Shown one piece after another: positions 8,533 to 16,568 of a DNA stretch of 64,000 nt. Origin of the DNA: Planctomycetota bacterium (GTDB lineage: Bacteria; Planctomycetota; UBA1135; GCA-002686595); the NCBI GenBank assembly GCA_029259595.1, contig JAJDEW010000168.1, positions 21,921-85,920 on the forward strand, read 5' to 3'. The notes beneath the pieces are model-generated. The model did no database searches. It had not been told where the DNA came from and saw only the letters and a list, made by a program, of their open reading frames with translations. The stretch's first letter is position 1. The number at the start of each line of letters is the position of its first letter. Made by a program: the position numbers and the translations under genes.

Positions 8533-9312
8533 GTGACCGATCTCCTCATCGAGACTTCCGAGGGCCTGACGCTGCGCCACGAGATCGCGGGCGGAGGAGC
8601 GCGCACGGCCGCGGCTCTGGTCGATCTCTCGATCTACGTGGTCGGACTGGTCCTCGCGGGGGCCCTCGTCTTCGGGCTCTCCGTCGCGGATCCGACGGGG
8701 CTCTCGCGCTTCGTCGCCGGGCTCTTGGTCGGCGGCGTGTTGGGCTTGCTCGTCCTGTACCACGCCGGGTTCGGGTTGCTTCTGGACGGACGTACGCCGG
8801 GCAAGCTCTTGCTGGGGCTGCGCGTCGTGGACGTGCACGGCTATCCGGCCCGTGGAACGAGTCACGTCTTGCGCGCGCTGTTCTTCGTGCCGGAGGCGAT
8901 CCTGTTCGTTCCGCTGCCGCTCGGTCTCGTGCTGTACTCGGTGAGCGCGCGGCATCAGCGACTCGGCGACCTCGTCGCCGGAACCCTCGTCGTACGGGAA
9001 ACTCGACCGCACGAGACCGCCGACCCCTATCCGAACACGCGCTGGAACGCGTTGACGCGACGGCGTCTCGCGCTCACGCCAGCGACCGCGGCGCGTCTCT
9101 CGCTCGAGGACCTGACCTTCCTGCGCCGCCTGCTCGGAGCATCCGAAGTCGCCAGCTCCGCACGAGTCGCGCTGGTGCGCGACGCCGTTCGCCACTACGG
9201 CCGGCGGCTCGAACTCGCCGTTCCGCACGAGCCTGACGAGGAGGAGGGCCGCGAGATTCTGCGCGAGCTCTACGTCTTCCTGCGCGACGCGCGTGCCGTG
9301 TCTCAATCCTGA
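8533..9312 (+). CDS. RDD family membrane protein
   Basis: A 259-residue RDD protein. After a short soluble start (TDLLIETSEGLTLRHEIAGG) come the Ala-Ala-Leu-Val-Asp segment of the first helix (RTAAALVDLSIYVVGLVLAG), a second helix at LVGGVLGLLVLYHAGFGLLL, and the hallmark DGRTPGKLLLGLRVVD. The ARHQRLGDLVAGTLVV box closes the RDD domain; a soluble tail of about 90 residues follows. Start GTG 8533 was chosen because the domain begins immediately after it, although the frame is open to 8473. RDD proteins are often encoded beside SpoIIM-like and MoxR loci. The 3' end overlaps the convergent M50 gene by ten bases. Confidence 0.85.
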   Translation: MTDLLIETSEGLTLRHEIAGGGARTAAALVDLSIYVVGLVLAGALVFGLSVADPTGLSRFVAGLLVGGVLGLLVLYHAGFGLLLDGRTPGKLLLGLRVVDVHGYPARGTSHVLRALFFVPEAILFVPLPLGLVLYSVSARHQRLGDLVAGTLVVRETRPHETADPYPNTRWNALTRRRLALTPATAARLSLEDLTFLRRLLGASEVASSARVALVRDAVRHYGRRLELAVPHEPDEEEGREILRELYVFLRDARAVSQS

Positions 9313-10232
9313 GGCGGACGCAGCCGACCGTGGAAGCGCTCGAGCTCGCGTAGCTTGCCTTCGTCGAAGCCACCCGCCGGCTCGACCGCGGGGTCCCAAA
9401 CACTCGGACGGCGGGCGACGCCGGTATGTCCGACTTCCGGACTCGCGACCGGTTTCGAGGCCGGCGGAGGAGGAGGTGGCGCTTCGCCGTCCCAGGCCTC
9501 GCTCCGCACTCCGTCGAAGGCGGCCGCCGCCGGCCCCGCAGCACCGAAGGGCGAAACGCCGTGCCGCAAGCGCACGGACAAGAGCTCGCGCCCGCCGAAG
9601 AACCAGATGAACAGCGCGATCAACGGCAACACGCAACCGAGCCCGGCCAGGTAGCGGCTCCCTGACCCGAGCAACGCCAGCGCGACCATCCCGAAGGCCA
9701 CCCAACGCCCCGTGCGCACGGCCTGCTCCGTCGCCGTCAACCAGTCACGCCTGCGCGCCAGCCAAGCGCGAAGCACCCGACCGCCGTCCATGGGAAACGC
9801 TGGCAGGAGGTTGAACAGTCCCAAGAGCAGGTTGATCACGGCGAATCCGCCCGCCAGCTCGGCCACGAAGCCCGAGGACGCGGCCTGCCCCAGGAAAGCG
9901 ACCGCAAACCCGAGGGCTGCGAGCCCCACGTTGACGAGCGGGCCCGCGATCGCGACCCAAAACTCCACCTTCGGCACCTCGGGGATCACGGTCATGCGCG
10001 CCATGCCACCAAGCGGCCAGAGGGTGATGTCGACCACTTCGAGCCCGAAGTGCCTTGCGACCAGGCTGTGGCCGAGTTCGTGCAGGACCACGCAGCCGAA
10101 GAGACCGATCACGAGCGGCACGGCCAGGGCCGGGCTGACCGAGGCGGCGAAAAGGAAGAGGAACGGCAGGAAGCTCCAGTGCAGGCGGATCGGGATCCCG
10201 AAGGCGGTCGCGATTTGGAGGGATCCGTTCAC
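9303..10232 (-). CDS. Site-2 protease (M50) family zinc metalloprotease
   Basis: A 309-residue intramembrane metalloprotease. The zinc motif HELGH is in the second hydrophobic segment (VVLHELGHSLVARHFG) and the third ligand in NLLPAFPMDGGRVLRAWLA. The order HELGH, WPLGGMARM, then NLLPAFPMDGG is the SpoIVFB/FtsH-associated M50B layout. There is no PDZ or CBS domain; instead, after about residue 210, a proline-rich cytoplasmic tail of about 90 residues follows. Such proteases release membrane-bound regulators; no substrate is suggested here. The start is GTG 10232, but upstream on its strand is a pyrimidine-only tract with no ribosome site, so initiation is unusual or misplaced. Confidence 0.9.
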   Translation of the reverse strand: MNGSLQIATAFGIPIRLHWSFLPFLFLFAASVSPALAVPLVIGLFGCVVLHELGHSLVARHFGLEVVDITLWPLGGMARMTVIPEVPKVEFWVAIAGPLVNVGLAALGFAVAFLGQAASSGFVAELAGGFAVINLLLGLFNLLPAFPMDGGRVLRAWLARRRDWLTATEQAVRTGRWVAFGMVALALLGSGSRYLAGLGCVLPLIALFIWFFGGRELLSVRLRHGVSPFGAAGPAAAAFDGVRSEAWDGEAPPPPPPASKPVASPEVGHTGVARRPSVWDPAVEPAGGFDEGKLRELERFHGRLRPPQD

Positions 10233-10263
10233 GGGGAGGAGGAGGGGGAGAGGAGGGGGAAGG
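10233..10263 (+). repeat. 31-base polypurine tract
   Basis: The plus strand is uninterrupted G/A (runs of GGAGGA and GGGGGA) for 31 bases directly upstream of the M50 start codon. On the M50 coding strand this is pure C/T, so it cannot supply a Shine-Dalgarno sequence. Imperfect mirror symmetry makes it a candidate for triplex or G-rich structure. It is seen directly; any function is unproven. Confidence 0.6.
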
Positions 10264-10339
10264 CGAGTGGGAGTCGGGGAAGGATCGAGCTACGGACACG
10301 AGCCGAGCACATCCGTGATTCGATGGCAGAGTATGGGCG

Positions 10340-12697
10340 GTGTTGCCGTCCTCTGACCACTCTCGCCGCGCGCTCGTCCTGCGGATCAGCTCCGAGGGAG
10401 TCCGCGCCCAGACCCCTGCGGAGCTCGTGCGGCCGGGGCGGGCACGGCTCGCGCGCTTCGGAGGGACGGCCCACGCCCTGGTGCGGCTCGAGGCCGAGCT
10501 CGAGGCCGGGGCGGATCCGGCTCGGATCTTCGTGTTGTGCGCAGGAGACGCCGTTCGACGTGGGCTGCCGACGGCGGCGCGTGCGACGGTGATGGCGGCG
10601 GCGCCCTTGGCGGGCGGGCTCGCGGAGGGGCAGCTGGGTGGCTCGCTCGGGCCGGCGCTCGCGGCGCTGGCGGATGTGGTGTTGCTGATCGGGGATGCGG
10701 AGGCGGAGAGCTCGGGTGGGCACGCGCGCGAGCGGGTGCTGTGCCTGGATCGGGAGGGGCGTGCTTCGGTCGAGCGCCTGGAGGGGTTGGCGGAGTGCTC
10801 GCCGGCTCGAGCGCTCGCGCTCCTGCGCGAGCGCTTCGTCGATCACGCCGTGCTCGTGACGGGGCCGGCGGCGGCGCGGGGGGTGCGTTTCGCGAATCTC
10901 GCCGGGGGACACGAGCCGCCGAGCTTCGTCGGACGGGGGGGGCTCGGGGCGTCCTTTGCGGCGCTCGGGTTGCGGGCGCTCGTGGTCGCCTTGCCGGTCG
11001 CCGCGGCGCGTTCGTCGGACGACGAGCGTGCGGCGGGGGCCTTGGTCGCTGCCCTGGGTCGTTCGCCGCGTCTGGCCGCGCGGTCGCGGAGCGGGACGCT
11101 CGAGCTCTTCCACGCGGAAGCGGCACGGAGCGCGAGCGACGTCGATCCCAGAGCCGTGCTCGCGAGCGCGGCTGCGGCGAGCGCGCGGCGTGACGGTTGC
11201 CGGGGCTGTCCGACGCCGTGCGGTTGGGTCCTGCGAACCTCGCTCGACGGGAAGGAGGAAGGGGCGGGGGTCGAAGGGCGGGTTCACTTCTCGGCCTTGC
11301 GAAACCTCGGTACACCGCTCGGGCTCGACTTCGAGGGCGCCCGCCGCGTGCTCGCTGCCGCCGATCGGATCGGAGTCGACGCGAAGGAGCTCGGACAGGG
11401 CCTCTTGCTGCTCGTGCGCGCGAGCGAGGCCGGACTCGTTCCGGGGCCCTCACCGCGGGGCGACGTCGACCGCTGCGTCGAGTTGACGTTGGCCTTGGCG
11501 GGGGAGGCGGAGGGCGACGAGCCGCCCGCCTCGCCGCCGCCGACTGCTCCTGTTGGCCGGGGCTCGCGACGCGCCCACGAGGCCGTCGACGGTACGGGGC
11601 TCTCCCTGCCAGCGGCCCTCGGAGCCTTGCGTCGAGGTTCGCAAGCGCTGGCCGCGGCGCTCGGAAAACCGGCCTGGGCGGGGATCCGCAACGAGCTTTC
11701 GAGCGGCAACTTGGCCCAGGAGCTCGGCGTGCGCGTGGCGGCGGCCGGACGCGATCCGATGCGCAGCTTTCCGTTCCTGGTCGAGGCGGGCGGGCGCGAG
11801 GCACTCACGCGCATCTTCGAAGGGTTGGCCTGGCCCGCGGGAGCCGAGGATCCGGCCCGCGCGGCCGGCAAGGGGCTGCTCGTCGCGTGCCAGGAGAACC
11901 TGGTGGGCGCGGTCGATGCCCTGGGCTTTTGCGCCTTCTCGATGGCGGGGCTGTGCGCCGACGCGGCGCTGTCACTGGACGAGCTGGCGGCCTGGCTCCT
12001 GCCTGCCGCAGCGCTGGCCGAGAGCGCGCCCCCCGCCGACCCCGCCCGCTCCTGGGCCGGCCTCGGAGCGGGTCGCCAGCTGCTCGCCCTGGGAGCCAAC
12101 CTGGTCGTCCTGCGACGCCACCTCGCGCCGCACTTTCAGGCCGCGGGCGGCGCACACGCGCAGCGCCCCGAAGCGCCCGCGAGCGACGCTCCGAACGCGT
12201 CCATGCTGGCGGCGCTCGAGCGCGACTACCACCGTGCCCGCGGGCTCTCGGACGACGGCCGGCCCCTGCCCGAGCTCGTGGCGGCGCTCGGAACCCCGGC
12301 CGTGCTGGCCCCGCTCGCGCGGTTCTCTGCCGCCGAATCCGCTACCTCTGGGGAGCCTCGGGTAGCGGATTCGGCGGCCGAGGCACGCGTTTCGACCCGG
12401 AACGATGCGCAGGCGGAAACGGATGCGGTCGCCCGACCCGGTTGCGTCGGGCTGCGCGCGATCGGCCCCTTGGGCGAGGCGCTCGGCGGCGCGAACGAGG
12501 TCGAACTCGAGCTCCCGGCGTCGGTCACCGTCGTGCTCGCGGCCGTCGCGGCGGCGCATCCCGAGGCGGCCGAGCGGATCTTCCAGGGCGCGCGCATCGT
12601 GCCCGCCGTGTGGTGTGCGGGCCGGCGCCTCGAGCCCGGCGACACGGTGCGCGACGGGGATCGACTGGACCTGGTCGTGGCGATCGCCGGCGGCTGA
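10340..12697 (+). CDS. Aldehyde:ferredoxin oxidoreductase-like protein fused to C-terminal MoaD/ThiS domain
   Basis: A 785-residue predicted tungsten/molybdenum-pterin oxidoreductase. The GRGGLGA pterin-binding loop is at 198-204. The 4Fe-4S ligands appear as C287, C290 and C294 (CRGCPTPC), with a distal C531 in DALGFC; the order and roughly the numbering match archaeal AOR (288, 291, 295, 494). After an Ala-rich linker (about 640-705) a beta-grasp domain of about 75 residues follows, with the VVLAAV and GDTVRDGDRLDLV segments of MoaD/ThiS and a free Gly-Gly C-terminus (AIAGG). That tail is what MoaD needs for adenylation and sulfur transfer. Natural substrate unknown. GTG 10340 is assumed; the N-terminal domain is diverged. 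Confidence 0.82.
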   Translation: MLPSSDHSRRALVLRISSEGVRAQTPAELVRPGRARLARFGGTAHALVRLEAELEAGADPARIFVLCAGDAVRRGLPTAARATVMAAAPLAGGLAEGQLGGSLGPALAALADVVLLIGDAEAESSGGHARERVLCLDREGRASVERLEGLAECSPARALALLRERFVDHAVLVTGPAAARGVRFANLAGGHEPPSFVGRGGLGASFAALGLRALVVALPVAAARSSDDERAAGALVAALGRSPRLAARSRSGTLELFHAEAARSASDVDPRAVLASAAAASARRDGCRGCPTPCGWVLRTSLDGKEEGAGVEGRVHFSALRNLGTPLGLDFEGARRVLAAADRIGVDAKELGQGLLLLVRASEAGLVPGPSPRGDVDRCVELTLALAGEAEGDEPPASPPPTAPVGRGSRRAHEAVDGTGLSLPAALGALRRGSQALAAALGKPAWAGIRNELSSGNLAQELGVRVAAAGRDPMRSFPFLVEAGGREALTRIFEGLAWPAGAEDPARAAGKGLLVACQENLVGAVDALGFCAFSMAGLCADAALSLDELAAWLLPAAALAESAPPADPARSWAGLGAGRQLLALGANLVVLRRHLAPHFQAAGGAHAQRPEAPASDAPNASMLAALERDYHRARGLSDDGRPLPELVAALGTPAVLAPLARFSAAESATSGEPRVADSAAEARVSTRNDAQAETDAVARPGCVGLRAIGPLGEALGGANEVELELPASVTVVLAAVAAAHPEAAERIFQGARIVPAVWCAGRRLEPGDTVRDGDRLDLVVAIAGG
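12329..12378. repeat. Perfect 18-bp inverted repeat inside the AOR-MoaD gene
   Basis: Arms 12329-12346 and 12361-12378 are perfect reverse complements (left arm GCCGCCGAATCCGCTACC) around a 14-base loop. After one mismatch, about three further base pairs continue outward. It lies in the codons of the Ala/Ser-rich linker joining the oxidoreductase and MoaD-like domains. It has no U-tract, so it is not a normal terminator. It could be an inserted palindromic element or an mRNA hairpin. Confidence 0.85.
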
Positions 12698-12849
12698 GGC
12701 GGGCGCGGCGGAGGGAGCCCGAGGCCTTGCGCCCGAGGCCCTTCGGGGAGCTGGGGAGGCGGCCATGTCGACCGACATCGGGAGTGACCCGCGCCCGTGC
12801 GCCGCTCCGGCCTTTCGCCGCGCGGGTGCGGCCAGTAGGTTCCCCCACG

Positions 12850-13932
12850 ATGCGCATCGCGATCCTCAAGACCGGCGCCCTGGGCGACGTCCTCCGCACG
12901 ACCTCGATCCTCCCCGGCCTGCGCGGTCGGGCGGCGCGCGAGGGGCGCGAGCTCGAGGTCGTCTGGGTCACCGCCCCGGCCGCTCGCGACCTCGTGCGGT
13001 TGCACCCGCTCGTGGATCGGGTCGAGCTCCTGGATCCGCGCGACGCAGCGGCCTGGAAGGAGCTCGGCGAGAAGCTTCAGGGCGCGAGCTTCGAGCGCGT
13101 GCTCTCCTTCGACGACGAGGAGGCCGTCTGCCGACTGGCGACGTGGCTCGATGCCGGACGCGGCACCGTCTCGGGGGCCTTTGCCGATCCGGACAGCGGG
13201 CGCTTGGCCTACACCGAAGACTGCGCCCCGTGGTTCGAGATGGGCCTGTTGTCGGTGCACGGCAAGGAGGAGGCGGACCGTCGAAAGAAGGACAACCGCG
13301 AGAGTCACCCTGCGATCTTCGCGCGGATGCTCGGGGTCTCGATCGGTGAGCCCGAGCTGCCGCTGCCCGACAACAACGTGATGTCCGCAGCCGACTTCGC
13401 GCGGCGCATGGACCTGCACGCGCGCGGACCGGTCATCGGGCTGAACACCGGCGCCGGTGGGCGCTGGGAGTCGAAGCGGCTGCCCGAGGAGCGCGTCGTC
13501 GCGCTGGTCGGTGAGCTCCACGCGCGCCTGAACGGGGAGGTGTCCTTTCTCCTGCTCGGTGGTCCCGAGGAAGGCGAGCGCAACGCGCGGATCCAGGCCG
13601 GTGTCGCCACGGACGTCCTCCTGGTCGATGCCGGAACGCGCAACACGCTGCTCGATTTTGCCGCCCTCGTCGGGCGTCTCGACCTGCTCGTGACGAGCGA
13701 CAGCCTGGCGCTGCACATCGGCGTGAGTCAGAGGGTCCCGCTCGTGGCCTTCTTCGCGCCCACCCCCGCGGCCGAGATCGAGCTCTACGGCCGCGGCGTG
13801 AAGGTCGAGAGCACGGCGCCGGACTACGCCTCGTACCGGCGCGATGCGGACACCTCGACCCTGACCGTGGAGCGCCTGAGCGAGGCGATCCTGCTCGTCT
13901 TGGCCCAGGCGCGCGGGGGAGCCCCGGCGTGA
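12850..13932 (+). CDS. Glycosyltransferase family 9 (heptosyltransferase-like)
   Basis: A 360-residue ADP-heptose:LPS heptosyltransferase-family protein. The N-terminus MRIAILKTGALGDVLRTT is the diagnostic first strand and loop. In the C-terminal half, GLNTGAGGRWESKRLPEE matches the nucleotide-sugar binding loop, and LVTSDSLALHIGV with the following VAFFAPTPAAEIELYG is the usual GT9 ending. Enzymes of this family extend the LPS inner core in the cytoplasm. It is consistent with the lpxK/lpxL/hldD/hldE cluster at 35-40 kb, which would supply lipid A and ADP-heptose. The 3' end overlaps the next gene as GTGA. Confidence 0.9.
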   Translation: MRIAILKTGALGDVLRTTSILPGLRGRAAREGRELEVVWVTAPAARDLVRLHPLVDRVELLDPRDAAAWKELGEKLQGASFERVLSFDDEEAVCRLATWLDAGRGTVSGAFADPDSGRLAYTEDCAPWFEMGLLSVHGKEEADRRKKDNRESHPAIFARMLGVSIGEPELPLPDNNVMSAADFARRMDLHARGPVIGLNTGAGGRWESKRLPEERVVALVGELHARLNGEVSFLLLGGPEEGERNARIQAGVATDVLLVDAGTRNTLLDFAALVGRLDLLVTSDSLALHIGVSQRVPLVAFFAPTPAAEIELYGRGVKVESTAPDYASYRRDADTSTLTVERLSEAILLVLAQARGGAPA

Positions 13933-14135
13933 AGGCTCCCTGGGTCTGGTACCTCGCCAAGGGGCTCGAGGGGGTCGGGATGGTCGTCGTCCTGGTGGGG
14001 CTCGTCTTCTCGATGCAGCTCGGCTTCCAGGACGAAGGGCTCGAGTCGATGCGCTACGAGGGGCTCGCTCTGGCCTGGGGCGGTGGGATCTTCGTCGTCG
14101 GATGGCTGCTCGAGCGTGCGATCGGCGCGCGCTGA
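13929..14135 (+). CDS. Small two-helix membrane protein
   Basis: A 68-residue protein with two predicted membrane segments (GVGMVVVLVGLVFSMQLGF and GLALAWGGGIFVVGWLLERA) separated by an acidic loop. The GTG start overlaps the GT9 stop (GTGA), which supports it being a translated gene. I do not recognise a family. Coupling to the glycosyltransferase suggests a membrane role linked to LPS core assembly, but that is inference. Confidence 0.6.
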   Translation: MKAPWVWYLAKGLEGVGMVVVLVGLVFSMQLGFQDEGLESMRYEGLALAWGGGIFVVGWLLERAIGAR

Positions 14136-14356
14136 CCGCACGAGCGGCCCTCAGGTTCCCTGATTCGCTCAAATTCATCCGGTTGACGGGCGCCGGAGTC
14201 CGCGACCCGTACGAAGCCGTCGATCTGCGCCAGTCTGCGGGCTAGCGCGGGCCAGGGTCGACGCCTAGACTCGGGTCTCTCTCTCCGTCGATTCGCCCGT
14301 TGTTCCGCTCTGGAACGATCGTCAGGTGCTCGGCCGGGCCAAACAACTACCCAGCG

Positions 14357-16489
14357 ATGGTTCCTACGAAGCTCACCTTCCTCTTCGCCGTCCTCGCTCT
14401 CGTCGGTCGGGCTGCGCCCGTTGGCGCTCAGTTCGTGGTGGACAACTCCAACCTCCCGAGCGGTTCCAACAACAACTCGACGACGGAGAACGTCGACTTC
14501 GGCGACGTCGACCTCGATGGGGACTGGGACTGTGCCATGGCCGACGGCGGCGACGACGGCAACGACCAGAACCGCATCTGGATCAACCAGGGCAACCTGC
14601 AGGGTGGCTCGGTCGGAAACTTCCAGGACGAGACCGCGGCGCGCTTCCCGAGCGTGCTGGACGACAGTCGCGACATCGAGTTCGCCGACATCGACAACGA
14701 CAGCGACCTGGACATCTACATCTCGAACACGGCCCAGATCACGAACCAGGGCAACCGCTGGTGGGTGAACCTCGGGGCCAAGCAGGGTGGCACGATGGGC
14801 TTCTACAACGACGAGACGAGCACCCGCTGGGTCGGCCTCGGCGGAGCGGGCTCCTCGATCGCGCCCTCGCAGGTGCTGCCGTTGAACACGTTCATCGATT
14901 GGTCCTGTGACTGCGACTTCGGAGACCTCGACAACGACGGCGACCTCGACCTCGTGCACTCGAGCTACGGCGGTAGTTTCGGCGGCAGCGTGCCGACTCG
15001 CCTCTTCCTCAACGACGGCGACGGCCACTTCTCCGAGTTCAACCCCTCCGGGTTCCAGCTGACCGGACCGACGATCTCGAACGGCAACCCGGGCCTGTGG
15101 TGCGAAGGCACGCAGCAGGCGGACACGACCAACTCGACCGGGGTGAACTGCGACATCGCCAGCTCGGCGCTCGACATCGACGTGGCCGACATCGACGGCG
15201 ACTTCGACCTCGACATCCTCCACGGAGCCCGCAACGAGGCGCCGCGGATGTTCGCCAACCGGCTCGATTCGTCTTCGTTGGCCCCGGCCAACGGCGGCGC
15301 GCTGCTCTTCCGCGATGTCACCGGTGCGGCCTTCGCGCCCGGCTACTTCGCCGGAACGTTCGGCCACTACGAGCAGGAGATGGGCGACATGGACGGCGAC
15401 GGCGACGTCGACCTCTACGGCCTGAACTGGCAGACGAACTTCGGCTTCGACGACGTCGTCATGGAGAACATCGGCGGCTTCTTCTCGAACCAGGTCGTGC
15501 TCGGAGGCTCCTCGGACGACGACAACGAGGGCGACTTCATCGACTACGACAACGACGGTGACCTCGACCTCTGGGTCGCGAACTTCAGCGGCGGAGACAA
15601 GCTCTACCGCAACAACAACAACGGCGGCTCGAGCTTCAGCTACACCCAGGTGTCGGCGCCCTTCTTCAGCGCCGTGTCCCTCGACGCCGATGTCTGCGAC
15701 ACGGACAACGACGGCGACTACGACGTCCTGGTGGCCGAAGACAACTTCCAGGCCAACACCTTCTGCCGCAACACGACGGGGGTCGTCGACACGCACGCGC
15801 CCTACATCCCGGCCGTCGAGAAGCTCACGAACCGCCCGGCCGAGCAGGCTGGTGCGCCGATCCGCGCCCAGGTGTACGACAACGCGCCGTACTACATCAC
15901 CTGGTACAACCCGACCGAGATCCAAGTCACGGTCGATGGCTGCGACCTGCCGGCGATTCCGGCGCGCAGTTCGGCCGGTCAGATCTTCCGCGCGGTGATG
16001 CCGGGCAACCTGGTCGGCAACGTCAGCTACAAGTGGTCTTCCCACGACGAGTACGGCAACACGGGCACCTCGGCGAGCTCGGCCTACATCTCGTCCTACG
16101 GTGGTCCGTCCTTCGCCACGACCTACGGCACGGGCACGAACGGTTCGCTCGGCGAGCCGACGATCTCGGCGATCTCGGTGCCCTACGTCGACAGCACGCT
16201 CTACCTCTCCACGGGCAACTCCGCGCCCGGGACCCCGGTGCTGATCTACGTGACGGGCAGTGCGCTGCCCGTTCCCTTCCAGCTCGGCAACATCCTGCTC
16301 GCCAACGTCGGCGGACCGATCTTCCTCTCGGAAGCGGCCGTCTCGAACGCGAACGGGTGTGCGACCGTGGCGATCCCGATCCCCGACTCCGTGTCCGCCG
16401 GCCTGCAGATCTTCGCCCAGGGCTTCGCTCTCGGTGGCGTGGTCGACCTGCTCGCCAGCACGAAGGGTCTCCAGGTGACGCTCCAGTAG
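14357..16489 (+). CDS. Secreted FG-GAP/VCBS repeat protein
   Basis: A 710-residue secreted protein. An N-terminal signal peptide (KLTFLFAVLALVGRAAPVGA) precedes about seven calcium-binding loops of the DxDxDGD kind, such as DVDLDGDWD, DIDNDSDLD, DLDNDGDLD, DIDGDFDLD, DMDGDGDVD, DYDNDGDLD and DTDNDGDYD, between residues 48 and 460. These make an integrin-like beta-propeller. A beta-rich C-terminal region ends with an IPIPDS...GLQIFAQGF...KGLQVTLQ module resembling the ends of the two proteins at 61.4-63.8 kb. The ATG at 14357 was chosen because the signal peptide begins there. It stands alone, followed by a strong terminator. Likely a surface or extracellular protein; ligand unknown. Confidence 0.85.
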   Translation: MVPTKLTFLFAVLALVGRAAPVGAQFVVDNSNLPSGSNNNSTTENVDFGDVDLDGDWDCAMADGGDDGNDQNRIWINQGNLQGGSVGNFQDETAARFPSVLDDSRDIEFADIDNDSDLDIYISNTAQITNQGNRWWVNLGAKQGGTMGFYNDETSTRWVGLGGAGSSIAPSQVLPLNTFIDWSCDCDFGDLDNDGDLDLVHSSYGGSFGGSVPTRLFLNDGDGHFSEFNPSGFQLTGPTISNGNPGLWCEGTQQADTTNSTGVNCDIASSALDIDVADIDGDFDLDILHGARNEAPRMFANRLDSSSLAPANGGALLFRDVTGAAFAPGYFAGTFGHYEQEMGDMDGDGDVDLYGLNWQTNFGFDDVVMENIGGFFSNQVVLGGSSDDDNEGDFIDYDNDGDLDLWVANFSGGDKLYRNNNNGGSSFSYTQVSAPFFSAVSLDADVCDTDNDGDYDVLVAEDNFQANTFCRNTTGVVDTHAPYIPAVEKLTNRPAEQAGAPIRAQVYDNAPYYITWYNPTEIQVTVDGCDLPAIPARSSAGQIFRAVMPGNLVGNVSYKWSSHDEYGNTGTSASSAYISSYGGPSFATTYGTGTNGSLGEPTISAISVPYVDSTLYLSTGNSAPGTPVLIYVTGSALPVPFQLGNILLANVGGPIFLSEAAVSNANGCATVAIPIPDSVSAGLQIFAQGFALGGVVDLLASTKGLQVTLQ

Positions 16490-16510
16490 CGCCACACCCC
16501 GACGACAAGG

Positions 16511-16555
16511 CGGCCGCGACAGGGGGAGAGTCCCCGGTCGCGGCCGTGTTCGTTT
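16511..16555 (+). terminator. Rho-independent terminator after FG-GAP gene
   Basis: Ten-base arms CGGCCGCGAC (16511-16520) and GTCGCGGCCG (16537-16546) enclose an inner GGGGA/TCCCC stem with a small loop and are followed by TGTTCGTTT. It sits 22 bases after the FG-GAP stop and just before the radical SAM gene. Confidence 0.8.
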
Positions 16556-16568
16556 AGGATCGCCCCCG

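Noticed and set aside
12765..13349. ATG 12765 with a strong GGGGAGG ribosome site upstream
   Set aside because: Its frame runs through the GT9 gene out of phase and gives only basic low-complexity sequence. At most it could encode a short leader, which I cannot support.
14183..14211. TTGACG as a sigma-70 -35 box upstream of the FG-GAP gene
   Set aside because: No credible -10 hexamer lies 16-18 bases downstream, so the match alone is not enough.
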